Source of the DNA: Streptomyces sp. ITFR-16
GTDB taxonomy: Bacteria > Actinomycetota > Actinomycetes > Streptomycetales > Streptomycetaceae
Assembly: GCF_031844705.1 (NCBI RefSeq)
Contig: NZ_CP134609.1
Span: 186,001-250,000, forward strand
Length of the DNA stretch: 64,000 nucleotides
Direction: 5' to 3'
A program made the translations under genes and the position numbers. Each line of letters begins with the position of its first letter. The first letter of the stretch is position 1. The notes below the pieces were generated by a model. The model did not search any database. It saw only the letters and a program-made list of their open reading frames with translations, and was not told the origin of the DNA. Below, in pieces: positions 7,542 to 14,950 of the stretch.

Positions 7542-8099
7542 ATGCCCCGCACCGCCCTCCTCGCCATGGACCTCCAGCCCCACCACCTCGCCCATCTGCC
7601 GGACGACTACCTGCCGCGCGCCGTGCACGCGCTCGACACGGCGCGCGCCGCGGGCGTCCTGGTCGTTCATGTGGCACTGCGGCTGCGTCCGGGCCATGTC
7701 GACGCCCATCCGCGCAACAAGATCTTCGGCGCCCTGCCTCCGCACCTCTTCACGGCCGACGACCCCGGTGCCGTCATCCACCCCGATGTCGCTCCGGCGG
7801 AGGGCGAGATCGTCGTCCACAAGAACAGGGTCAGCGCTTTCGCGGGGAACAACCTCCAGCAGATCCTGGCCGCCCAGGAGGTGGACCACCTCGTCCTGGC
7901 CGGTATCTCCACCGGTGGCGTCGTCCTGTCCACCGCATTGCAGGCCGCCGACCTCGACTACCGGTTCACCGTCCTGACGGACGCCTGCGCCGACCCCGAC
8001 CCGGCCCTGCACCACACCCTCGTGAACGGCCTGCTCAACCGGCGCGGGGAGACCCTCACCGTCGAGGAGTGGGCGCGGAGCGTCGGCACCGCCCGGTAA
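7542..8099 (+). CDS. Isochorismatase-fold hydrolase lacking the catalytic cysteine
   Basis: A 185-residue protein of the isochorismatase/cysteine-hydrolase fold. The catalytic aspartate is in LLAMDLQ (residue 9) and the lysine in IVVHKNRVSAF. At the place of the nucleophilic cysteine the sequence reads LAGISTGGVVLSTALQ, with glycine instead. This resembles true isochorismatases, where the cysteine is also absent, more than nicotinamidases. The gene follows the MFS gene on the same strand and is closed by a strong terminator at 8130-8157. The substrate is unknown. Confidence 0.83.
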   Translation: MPRTALLAMDLQPHHLAHLPDDYLPRAVHALDTARAAGVLVVHVALRLRPGHVDAHPRNKIFGALPPHLFTADDPGAVIHPDVAPAEGEIVVHKNRVSAFAGNNLQQILAAQEVDHLVLAGISTGGVVLSTALQAADLDYRFTVLTDACADPDPALHHTLVNGLLNRRGETLTVEEWARSVGTAR

Positions 8100-8129
8100 A
8101 CCCCCGACGAACCCCCGACGAACACGTCT

Positions 8130-8157
8130 GCCCGGGCCGTCCGTTGACGGCCCGGGC
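8130..8157 (+). terminator. Rho-independent terminator of the MarR-MFS-hydrolase operon
   Basis: A perfect 12-bp stem (GCCCGGGCCGTC with its complement) with a CGTT loop, followed by TCTTGT. It begins 31 nt after the hydrolase stop. Just before it, the 11-bp unit CCCCCGACGAA occurs twice in tandem (8101-8122). Confidence 0.75.
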
Positions 8158-8436
8158 TCTTGTATACGTCCTGCCGGTCGCGACGGGTCCGGGCACCGCC
8201 CCTGACCAGCGGACCCCGGCAGCCCCCTCCGTTAACATGTTCGACTCACGACCGCTTCATCGCCCGTTCTTCACCGGACGTTCATTCCGGCCGCCCCCGG
8301 AGCCACCTGCTCACCCACCCAGCCCGCATCTCACGCATCGGCCACACACTTGATATCCATAGCATCGCGGTTTTTTGAGCGAATAAAGCGAATAAGCCGA
8401 AGACTCACGCCTGTCGCCGCCCGGCGTCGACCACGG
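8158..8436 (+). promoter_or_regulatory. AT-rich upstream region of the PAP2 gene with a short tandem repeat
   Basis: No gene is seen here. The last 90 bases are unusually AT-rich for this genome, and a 9-bp unit repeats almost exactly (GCGAATAAA then GCGAATAAG, 8379-8396). The PAP2 reading frame is open back to a TTG at 8350, but that stretch uses codons rare in Streptomyces (ATA, TTT, GCA), so it is read as promoter or leader and not protein. Confidence 0.4.
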
Positions 8437-9723
8437 ATGATCCTGTGGGCCTCGGTGGCTGTGGTGGGTCTCGGCTTCCTCGTCGCCCTGGAGATCGTCG
8501 CGCGCCACTACGGCGAGCCCGGTCCGCTCACCTACCAGGCGCGCGAGGTGATCTTCGCGCCCAGGTCCGGGCCGCTGCTGTACGCCAGCATGGCGTTGAT
8601 GATGGTGGTGCTGACCTGGCGGCAGCGGTTCGTCGCGGTCGCCGCCGCGATCGGCATCGACCTCGTCATCCTGCTGGTGCGATGGACGGCGGACGCGGAG
8701 GTGAGCGACGGACATCACTTCGGCAACGGCGCGTTGTGGGTCATCCTGGGCTGCGCGGTGATCGCCGTCACCCGCCGCACCGGCGCCGAGCGGGTACTGC
8801 TCCTGAAGGGCGTGGGCCTCGGCCTGCTGCTGGTGGCCGGCCGCAAGACCGGTGACACCTGGCTGCTGATCACCGCGAAGACCCACCCCACGGTGCTCGA
8901 CCCGTACGTGGCGACCGCCGATCACGCCCTGGGGAACCCGGCCTGGCTGGCGGGCCGGATCATCGAGGCCACGGGCCCGGCCGGCGCCCACGTCCTGGAC
9001 TGGGTCTACGTCCAACTCGCGGTGGCCGCAGCCGTCGTCGCGCTCTACCAACTGCGCCATGTCGCGGTCGAGCGGCGCTTCCCGGGCCACCATCTCGTCC
9101 GTACGTTCCTGGTCATCGGCCTGCTGGGACCGGCCATCTACATGATCTTCCCGGTGGTCGGCCCGGTCTTCGCCTTCGGCCCCGACGGCGGGCCCTGGGC
9201 GGCGGCCCAGCTGTGGCCGGACACCACGCTGCCGGTCAGCGTGCCGCATCCGGTCCCGTTCGACACGATCACCCCGCGCAACTGCATGCCCAGCCTCCAC
9301 ACGGCGTGGGCGACCATCATCTTCGTGCACTCGCGCAGGGCCCCGAGGGTCCTGCGCTGGGCGGGCACGTTCTGGCTGCTCGCCACGCTCGGCGCCACGC
9401 TCGGGTTCGGCTACCACTACGGGGTGGACATCATCGCCGGAGTGGTGTTCGCGCTCACCATCGAGGCGGCGATGCGTGCGCTCGACCGCGGCTGGGACCG
9501 CGCGGGCGTCCGGCTGGTCGCCTACGGTACGACCGTCTTCGCCGCCCTCCTGCTCGCGTACCGCTATCTGCCGGTCCAGATGGCCGAACACCCGTGGCTG
9601 TCCGGTCCGTTGCTCCTGCTGGCGATGGTCTCGGTGATCCGCGGCTACCAGCGGACCACCGAACTCTGGGACCCGAAACCCGCGCGGGTCCGGCAACGCG
9701 AGCCCCAGCCCGAGCTGGTCTGA
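8437..9723 (+). CDS. PAP2-superfamily (Aur1/inositol-phosphotransferase-like) membrane protein
   Basis: A 428-residue integral membrane protein with many hydrophobic segments. Two PAP2 signature motifs are clear: CMPSLHTAW near residue 284 (the PSGH-type motif with its histidine) and GYHYGVDIIAG near residue 326 (the final His and Asp). This fits PAP2_3, which includes phosphatidylinositol-type transferases and undecaprenyl or lipid phosphatases. Start 8437 is chosen on codon usage; the alternative is TTG 8350. The C-terminal 89 residues closely match the partial protein at the left edge of the window, so this is one of two direct paralogues. A long bidirectional terminator follows. Confidence 0.85.
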   Translation: MILWASVAVVGLGFLVALEIVARHYGEPGPLTYQAREVIFAPRSGPLLYASMALMMVVLTWRQRFVAVAAAIGIDLVILLVRWTADAEVSDGHHFGNGALWVILGCAVIAVTRRTGAERVLLLKGVGLGLLLVAGRKTGDTWLLITAKTHPTVLDPYVATADHALGNPAWLAGRIIEATGPAGAHVLDWVYVQLAVAAAVVALYQLRHVAVERRFPGHHLVRTFLVIGLLGPAIYMIFPVVGPVFAFGPDGGPWAAAQLWPDTTLPVSVPHPVPFDTITPRNCMPSLHTAWATIIFVHSRRAPRVLRWAGTFWLLATLGATLGFGYHYGVDIIAGVVFALTIEAAMRALDRGWDRAGVRLVAYGTTVFAALLLAYRYLPVQMAEHPWLSGPLLLLAMVSVIRGYQRTTELWDPKPARVRQREPQPELV

Positions 9724-9749
9724 GCCACGTCGCCGGGCGCGCCCGGAGA

Positions 9750-9796
9750 CCGTCGGGACGCCCGGCCGCATGTCGTGCGGCCGGGCGTTCCGACGG
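9750..9796. terminator. Bidirectional terminator, 21-bp stem
   Basis: A hairpin with a 21-bp stem (one G-T pair) and loop TGTCG at 9771-9775. It separates the convergent PAP2 and AlaRS-like genes and is the most stable simple hairpin noticed in the window. Confidence 0.85.
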
Positions 9797-9809
9797 CCGG
9801 TGGCCGCCC

Positions 9810-10976
9810 TCACTCCTCGGACAGCACCGTGATCAGTTCGCGGGGCAGCCCATGGGTGTCGTGGAGGTAGTGGAAGTCCTCCTCGGTCAGCCGGCCCCGG
9901 AACCTCGGCCGGGCGAGCACCTGCCGCCCGCGCTCCAGGATCCGGCGGAACCTGCCCTCCTCCTCCACCAGGAGGCGCAGCACCTCCTCGGGGCCCAGGT
10001 CCTGCCGGAAGTGGTCCCGTGTGTGCCGGATCAGCTCCACCGGCAGGTCGCCGATCCCGCGCGAGGGATCGTCCCGCCACAGCACGGTCAGCACGCGTCG
10101 CACCAGGCGTCGCAGCACGTATCCCCGCCCGGTGTTGGACGGACGCACACCGTCACCGAGCACCACGACGGACGACCGCAGATGGTCGCAGACCACCCGC
10201 AGCGAGGACTCCTCCAACGGCCACAGCGTGGGTACGAGGCGGCGCCAGGGGTCGAAGATGTCGCTCTCGAACACGGAGTTCCTGCCCTGGAGCAGCGAGG
10301 CCAGCCGTTCCAGACCGAGCCCGGTGTCGACGTTGCGCTGCGGCAGCGGCACGAGGGAGCCGTCGTCGAGGCGGCGGTGGGTCATCGTCACGTGGTTCCA
10401 CACCTCCACCCAGCGGTCGTCGCGGGTGGGGGTCGACTCCGGCGGGCCCTCACCGCTCCACAGGAAGATCTCCGAGTCGGGACCGCACGGTCCGACGGGC
10501 CCGTTGGACCACCAGTTGTCCTCGACGGTGGTCTCCACGGGCACGCCCAGGCCGTGCCAGGTCTCCAGGGACCTGGTGTCCGGCCCGATCCGGCTGTCGC
10601 CGGCGAAGACGGTGGTGTGCAGCAGACGCGGGTCGACGCCGAGCCCCTCCGTCAGCAGCCGGTATCCCCAGTCGAGGCTGACCGGACCCTCGTAGTCGCC
10701 CAGCGACCAGCTGCCGAGCATCTCGAAGACCGTCAGATGTGTGGGGTCCCCGACCTCCTCCAGATCCGTGGTGCGCAGACACCTCTGCACGTTCACCAGC
10801 CGTGAGCCCAGCGGATGGGGCCGCCCCTCCAGGTACGGAGTGAGCGGGTGCATGCCGGAGGTGGTGAACAGGACGGGGTCGCCGGGCGGGGGCAGCAGCG
10901 TCGAACCGGTGATCCGGCGGTGGCCGCGCTCCTCGAAGAATTCGACGAATGTGCTGACCAGCTGTTCTGTCTTCAT
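9810..10976 (-). CDS. Stand-alone alanyl-tRNA synthetase catalytic domain (AlaRS paralogue)
   Basis: A 388-residue protein matching only the class II catalytic core of AlaRS, which is about 870 residues when complete. Core motifs are present: FTTSGMHPLTPYLEG, VFEMLGSWSLGDY, VDTGLGLERLASLLQG (including the Asp that binds the alanine amino group) and GRGYVLRRLVRRV. The protein stops at LHDTHGLPRELITVLSEE, where tRNA-binding and editing domains would follow. The segment RCLRTTDLEEVG keeps the ATP-binding Arg but lacks the GGKHN insertion that carries the conserved Lys in E. coli AlaRS. It probably forms alanyl-adenylate; whether it charges a tRNA, a carrier or another acceptor is unknown. The Shine-Dalgarno GGAG (10984-10987) fits this start. 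A leader ORF and hairpins lie upstream. Confidence 0.87.
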   Translation of the reverse strand: MKTEQLVSTFVEFFEERGHRRITGSTLLPPPGDPVLFTTSGMHPLTPYLEGRPHPLGSRLVNVQRCLRTTDLEEVGDPTHLTVFEMLGSWSLGDYEGPVSLDWGYRLLTEGLGVDPRLLHTTVFAGDSRIGPDTRSLETWHGLGVPVETTVEDNWWSNGPVGPCGPDSEIFLWSGEGPPESTPTRDDRWVEVWNHVTMTHRRLDDGSLVPLPQRNVDTGLGLERLASLLQGRNSVFESDIFDPWRRLVPTLWPLEESSLRVVCDHLRSSVVVLGDGVRPSNTGRGYVLRRLVRRVLTVLWRDDPSRGIGDLPVELIRHTRDHFRQDLGPEEVLRLLVEEEGRFRRILERGRQVLARPRFRGRLTEEDFHYLHDTHGLPRELITVLSEE

Positions 10977-11009
10977 GGGATGACTCCTTCGCGTACTGCG
11001 GGGGAGGCA

Positions 11010-11084
11010 CCGGAGAACGGAACCGTTCAGTCACCCGGCCGGGGCGGGAACACCCACAGCACTGCCGACGGACCGTTTCCGGTC
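11010..11084 (-). promoter_or_regulatory. Possible attenuator: mutually exclusive hairpins upstream of the AlaRS-like gene
   Basis: Reading the minus strand, hairpin A is GACCG-GAAA-CGGTC (11071-11084) with a GNRA tetraloop, and hairpin B is GAACG-GTTC-CGTTC (11015-11028). Alternatively CCGGAAACGG (11073-11082) can pair with CCGTTCTCCGG (11010-11020), ten base pairs with one bulged C. That pairing cannot coexist with A or B. Such an arrangement between a leader ORF and a synthetase gene is what ribosome-mediated attenuation would need. No energies were computed. Confidence 0.4.
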
Positions 11085-11100
11085 GCCGGGGGAAGTGACG

Positions 11101-11169
11101 TCAGGCGGCGGCAACCGGCGAGCTGGTCGCTCGCGCGGTCGCGGTGGTGTGTGAGCCCGTGACGTTCAT
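11101..11169 (-). CDS. Putative 22-residue Ala/Thr-rich leader peptide
   Basis: A short ORF, MNVTGSHTTATARATSSPVA followed by AA and TGA. Six of 22 residues are alanine, including three consecutive GCC codons before the stop, and five are threonine. A TATCGT -10 box ends 7 nt before the ATG, so the transcript could start at the codon itself. It ends 124 nt before the AlaRS-like gene, with alternative hairpins between. It is too short to be recognised by similarity and may be chance; the position and alanine codons make a leader peptide plausible. Confidence 0.35.
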   Translation of the reverse strand: MNVTGSHTTATARATSSPVAAA

Positions 11170-11176
11170 GCCCTCG

Positions 11177-11182
11177 ACGATA
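11177..11182 (-). promoter_or_regulatory. Candidate -10 box for the leader/AlaRS-like transcript
   Basis: TATCGT on the minus strand, 7 nt before the leader ATG at 11169. The remaining bases up to 11403 hold no recognisable gene; the GGAGG before 11404 serves the gene on the other strand. Confidence 0.35.
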
Positions 11183-11403
11183 GCGCGTGCCGGGACACCG
11201 GCGCGATGAGGTTTTCGGTGGTGGGCCGGTACGGGAAGGCGCCGGGCAGGGTGGGTGACGGGTCGAGGCGACACGGCGGGGATACGGGAAGCCGGCGAGC
11301 GGCGTGACTACCGTGAGCCTCGGATGTCGAGAACGCGGCCGCGTCTGCGTCCCAGGGACAGAGCGGCCAATGGTGGCCGCGCGACAGTGGAGGACGACAC
11401 GTC

Positions 11404-11892
11404 ATGGACCCCGAAGAGATCGCACAGGAGCTGGCCGACGCCGGCGAACTGCTGAGCAGCGCGACCATGGCCCGGCTGGCGTACAACGGACTCGACGGGC
11501 GGCCGCGCGTCGTCCCCATCGGGATCTTCTGGACCGGCGCCGAGATCATCATGTCCACCGCGGCCACGGCACCCAAGGTCAGGGCGCTGTCCGCCCGCCC
11601 CGACGTGGCCCTGACCATCGACGCCGGCGACAGCCCCGGCTCGGCCAGGACGCTTTCGGTGCGCGGCGTCGTGCACCTCACCCTGGTCGACGGGGTGGTC
11701 CCGGAATACCTCGCGGCCGCGCGGAAGAACTTCGACGCCGAGTACGCCGCCGAGTTCGAGCGGAACTGCCGGGCCATGTACGACCGGATGGCGCGCATCG
11801 CGGTCGAGCCGCGATGGGCGCGGTTCTACGACTTCGGGGCCGGCCGGGTGCCGCAGTTTCTCGCCGACCTCGCGAACAAGTCCCGGGAATAG
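11404..11892 (+). CDS. PPOX-class flavin/F420-binding protein
   Basis: A 162-residue split-barrel protein of the pyridoxamine-5'-phosphate-oxidase superfamily (LSSATMARLAYNGLDGRPRVVPIGIFWTG near the N-terminus is the typical first part of the barrel). Actinobacterial members of this type bind F420 or FMN and reduce or bind small molecules. A GGAGG lies upstream of the ATG. The next gene on the same strand, 27 bp downstream, is an LLM-class oxidoreductase, so a shared F420-related operon is plausible. The substrate is unknown. Confidence 0.82.
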   Translation: MDPEEIAQELADAGELLSSATMARLAYNGLDGRPRVVPIGIFWTGAEIIMSTAATAPKVRALSARPDVALTIDAGDSPGSARTLSVRGVVHLTLVDGVVPEYLAAARKNFDAEYAAEFERNCRAMYDRMARIAVEPRWARFYDFGAGRVPQFLADLANKSRE

Positions 11893-11919
11893 CGGCCGCC
11901 GGTCGCTGTTGATCACAGC

Positions 11920-12813
11920 ATGACTTCTGATGAGACGCGCGAGACGTTCGGACGGATCGGCATCTGGAGCGGTGCCCTGCACCTGTCACGGGCGGACGAC
12001 GCCGGGAAGCGGGCGATCACGGAGGCGGTCGCCGAGCTGGAGGCGCTGGGATTCGGCACGCTCTGGCTGGGCGGCAGCCCGTCGCCCGAGGACGCCACGG
12101 CTGTCGTGGCCGCCACCCGCACCCTCACCGTCGCCACGGGCATCCTGAGCATCTGGGACCACCCGGCGGACGAGGTCGCGGCCCGGATCGCGGCGCTCGA
12201 CGCGAGCGCCCGCAAGCGGTTCGTCCTCGGCCTCGGGGTCAGCCACGGCCCGATGGTGCCCCAGTACGCGAAGCCGTACAGCGCGATGGTGGCCTACCTC
12301 GACGCGCTGGACGCCGCGCCCGCGCCCGTGGCCCCCAGCCACCGTGTGCTCGCGGCGCTCGGCCCGAAGATGCTGAAGCTCGCGACCGCCCGGGCACGCG
12401 GCGCCCACCCCTACCTCGTCACCGCCGCCCACACGGCGGAGGCCCGCGAGGCCCTCGGCCCCGACGCGCTGCTGGCCCCGGAGCTCTCCGTGGTCCTCGA
12501 CCCCGACCTGGACCGCGCCCGCACGACGGCCCGGGCCATGCTGGCGCGCTACCTCGAACTGCCCAACTACACGGACAACCTGCTGCGCCTGGGCTTCACG
12601 CAGGACGACCTCGACTCCGGCGGCAGCATCCGCCTCCTGGACGCCCTCTTCGCCCTGGGCGACGCCGAACAGGTCAAGGCCCGGACCCACCAGTACTTCG
12701 ACGCGGGCGCCGACCACGTCGCCCTCCAGGTGGTAACGGCCACCGAGGGCAGCGCGGGCCTGCCGCTGCCCGAGTGGCGCGCGCTGGCGGAGGCGTTCGG
12801 CGAGGAGTTGTAG
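11920..12813 (+). CDS. LLM-class F420-dependent oxidoreductase
   Basis: A 297-residue TIM-barrel protein of the luciferase-like monooxygenase superfamily, closest in style to the TIGR03620 (MSMEG_4141) group. Visible features are ELEALGFGTLWLGGSP at the first strand, TLTVATGILSIWDH, and RFVLGLGVSHGP with the conserved Gly-rich loop. Such enzymes use F420 or FMN to oxidise or reduce organic substrates. It follows the PPOX gene by 27 bp. The substrate is unknown. Confidence 0.87.
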   Translation: MTSDETRETFGRIGIWSGALHLSRADDAGKRAITEAVAELEALGFGTLWLGGSPSPEDATAVVAATRTLTVATGILSIWDHPADEVAARIAALDASARKRFVLGLGVSHGPMVPQYAKPYSAMVAYLDALDAAPAPVAPSHRVLAALGPKMLKLATARARGAHPYLVTAAHTAEAREALGPDALLAPELSVVLDPDLDRARTTARAMLARYLELPNYTDNLLRLGFTQDDLDSGGSIRLLDALFALGDAEQVKARTHQYFDAGADHVALQVVTATEGSAGLPLPEWRALAEAFGEEL

Positions 12814-12871
12814 GGACCTGCGCAGGGCGGTCAGCCGTGGACGCACGCACGGCTGACCGCGCCTTCGTCCC

Positions 12872-13441
12872 CTACTGCCCCACCCGTCCGTCGATGCACT
12901 CGCGCAGCAGGTCCGCCTGGCCGCAGTGGCGGGCGTACTCCTCGATGCGGTGCACCATCAGCTCGCGGACCGATGTCCTGTCCTTGCCCAGGCGCTCGCC
13001 GAGATCGCGGTGCCGGGCCAGGGCCGTGTCGGTCTCGTTCTGTTCGCGCTCCAGGTCGTCGTAGGCGCCGTCGACCGCGGACTGCTCGCCGACGGCCCCG
13101 TCGAAGTCCGCGTCGCGCCCGCCGTAGAGCTTCGGCAGCGGCTCGTCGTCGGTGATCCAGTTGCGCCAGTCCCGTTCCACCTCGGCCAGGTGCCGGAGCA
13201 GGCCGAGCAGGGACAGGGTCGACGGCGGTACGGCGCGGCGGGCCAGCTGTTCGGGGGAGAGTCCCTCGCACTTCATCCGCAGGGTGAGCCGATAGCTCTT
13301 CAGGAAGTCCTGCAGCGTGGCGAGTTCGCCCTCGGAAGGGGGCCCCTCCCGGTCGCGGGGGTCGTCGGCCGGGTCGGTCCACATGTCGGGGTAGACGGTG
13401 GCCCGGGTCCAGCGCGCGGGTGTGTCGGGCATACGCGCCAT
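12872..13441 (-). CDS. DinB-family protein (DUF664), putative thiol-dependent transferase
   Basis: A 189-residue four-helix-bundle protein. The motif LLGLLRHLAEVERDW supplies the first metal-binding His, and MVHRIEEYARHCGQADLLRE supplies the pair near the C-terminus, matching the DinB/DUF664 arrangement. In actinobacteria this superfamily includes mycothiol-dependent S-transferases and isomerases, so a detoxification role is possible. It is divergent from the TetR gene at 13554, with a palindrome in the intergenic space. Confidence 0.85.
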   Translation of the reverse strand: MARMPDTPARWTRATVYPDMWTDPADDPRDREGPPSEGELATLQDFLKSYRLTLRMKCEGLSPEQLARRAVPPSTLSLLGLLRHLAEVERDWRNWITDDEPLPKLYGGRDADFDGAVGEQSAVDGAYDDLEREQNETDTALARHRDLGERLGKDRTSVRELMVHRIEEYARHCGQADLLRECIDGRVGQ

Positions 13442-13483
13442 CGTCGCGGGTCAGGCACCGTACGCGCCAATGGCTTTCGCGGG

Positions 13484-13493
13484 AGGTTAACCT
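13484..13493. promoter_or_regulatory. Palindrome in the DinB/TetR divergent region
   Basis: AGGTTAACCT is a perfect 10-bp palindrome and the only AT-containing symmetric element in the 112-bp gap. It is a candidate TetR site. Confidence 0.35.
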
Positions 13494-13553
13494 GAGGCCT
13501 CCTCGGAAAGCGCCGGCACCGAACTGGCCGGGACACGAAGGAAGCGACGGACG

Positions 13554-14126
13554 ATGACCGAGCCACCGCGCCGCAGACCGCGCGCCGACGCCCGGCGCAA
13601 CAGGGACCGTCTGCTGGCCGAGGCGGACGAGGTCTTCCGGCAGGACGGCACGGGCGCACCCCTGGAGGCCGTCGCCCGCCGGGCCGGCGTCGCCATCGGC
13701 ACGCTGTACGGGCATTTCCCCAACCGCCGCGCCCTCATCGGCGCGCTGCTGCGCGCCCGCAACCAGGCCCTCTTCGAGAACGGGGAGGCGCTGCTGGCCG
13801 ACTCCTCCCCCACGCAGGCGCTCGTGCGGTGGGTGCGTGCGGTGGTCGAGCACGCCGCCGCGTACCAGGGGCTGGCCGCCGTACTGGCGGACGGGCTGGA
13901 CGACCAGGAGTCCGAGCTCCATGCCTCCTGTGTCCGCATGACCGACATCGGCGACCGGCTGGTCGCCAACGCGCGTACGGCCGGTACGCTGCGGCGGGAT
14001 GTGACCGGCGCGGACATCTTCGCCCTGATGAACGCCGCCGCCTGGACGCGCGAGCACATGAATCCCGAGCAGGCGGACCGGCTCGTGGCGCTGACCATGG
14101 ACGGCATGCTCGTCCGGATGCCCTGA
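13554..14126 (+). CDS. TetR-family transcriptional regulator
   Basis: A 190-residue regulator. The N-terminal arginine-rich arm (RRRPRADARRNRDR) leads into the helix-turn-helix (APLEAVARRAGVAIGTLYGHFPNRRALIGALL). The C-terminal helical domain is of the SbtR-type actinobacterial group. It is divergent from the DinB-type gene, which may be its target, and its 3' end is convergent with the MBL-fold gene. The ligand is unknown. Confidence 0.88.
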   Translation: MTEPPRRRPRADARRNRDRLLAEADEVFRQDGTGAPLEAVARRAGVAIGTLYGHFPNRRALIGALLRARNQALFENGEALLADSSPTQALVRWVRAVVEHAAAYQGLAAVLADGLDDQESELHASCVRMTDIGDRLVANARTAGTLRRDVTGADIFALMNAAAWTREHMNPEQADRLVALTMDGMLVRMP

Positions 14127-14148
14127 ACGTCGGGGCCGGCTTGCGGGC

Positions 14149-14856
14149 TCAGCCCTTCCTGACCGCCTCGCCCACCTCGGACGGCGAGGTGCGCCAGGGG
14201 GCGCCGTGGCCCGGAAGGACCCAGGAGGCCGCCAGCGGGGCGATCCGGTCGAGGGAGGCGAGCGCTTCGGCCGGGTCGTCCGTGAAGGGGGCGGGCTGCG
14301 GGCCCGTGCGTCCCGTGAGGACATGGCGGGTGGTGAGGGCGTCCCCGACGAAGACCGCGTCGGCGAGCGGGACATGGACCGCCACGCTGCCCGGGGAGTG
14401 GCCGGGCATGCCCACGATCACCGGGCTTCCGGGCAGGTCCAGAACGTCTCCGTCGGCGATCTCGACCACTTCGCCGACGTAGTGCGTGCGCAGCCCGTTC
14501 TTGCGGAGGCCGTACCCGAAGAACTTCAGGGCCGGTCCCGGACGCAGGGGGCCGACCGGGGTCTTGGGCTTCTCCCCCGTGCGGGCGCGGTCGGCGTCGG
14601 CGGCGTGCACGAACACCGGCACACCGTGCTCGCGGCGCAGCCGGTCGGCGAAGCCGATGTGGTCCGAGTCGCCGTGCGTCAGGACGAGGCCGCGGATGTC
14701 GTCGGCGGACTTGCCCAGCGCGCGCAGCTCCCGCTGGAGGTCGCGCCAGTGTCCGGGCAGACCCGCGTCGACGAGCGTGATGCCCTCGGGCGTGTCGATG
14801 AGGTAGCAGGCCACCACGTCGTTGCCGAGGCGGTGCAGCTGGGGTGCGAGTCTCAT
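14149..14856 (-). CDS. MBL-fold metallohydrolase
   Basis: A 235-residue metallo-beta-lactamase-fold hydrolase. The metal-binding motif HxHxDH appears as LVLTHGDSDHIGFAD (THGDSDH, with Gly at the second position and the later Asp-His intact), further ligands are in GMPGHSPGSVAVHVP and FVGDALTTRHV, and the last His is in LPGHGAPW. These proteins include glyoxalase-II-like and lactonase-like enzymes; the substrate is unknown. Start 14856 is where the fold begins. The gene is divergent from a TetR gene, and two 21-bp inverted repeats lie between them, so it is probably TetR-controlled. Confidence 0.86.
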   Translation of the reverse strand: MRLAPQLHRLGNDVVACYLIDTPEGITLVDAGLPGHWRDLQRELRALGKSADDIRGLVLTHGDSDHIGFADRLRREHGVPVFVHAADADRARTGEKPKTPVGPLRPGPALKFFGYGLRKNGLRTHYVGEVVEIADGDVLDLPGSPVIVGMPGHSPGSVAVHVPLADAVFVGDALTTRHVLTGRTGPQPAPFTDDPAEALASLDRIAPLAASWVLPGHGAPWRTSPSEVGEAVRKG

Positions 14857-14889
14857 GGGACCTCTCCCGGTCGGAGCGGGGGGATATCG

Positions 14890-14932
14890 ATAGCTACGAT
14901 ACTTAGCTATGATGGCTACAGTCAATAGCCAT
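14890..14932. promoter_or_regulatory. Twin TetR operators (two 7-7-7 inverted repeats)
   Basis: ATAGCTA-N7-TAGCTAT (14890-14910) and ATGGCTA-N7-TAGCCAT (14912-14932) are both perfect 7-bp inverted repeats with 7-bp spacers, centred 22 bp apart, about two helical turns. They fill the divergent promoter region of the MBL and TetR genes, so two repressor dimers could bind the same face of the DNA. Confidence 0.8.
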
Positions 14933-14950
14933 CAGATGGGAGGGCGCACC

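Noticed and set aside
8350..8436. TTG start giving 29 extra residues to the PAP2 protein
   Set aside because: The stretch uses codons rare in Streptomyces (ATA, TTT) and is AT-rich, so it is more likely promoter or leader.
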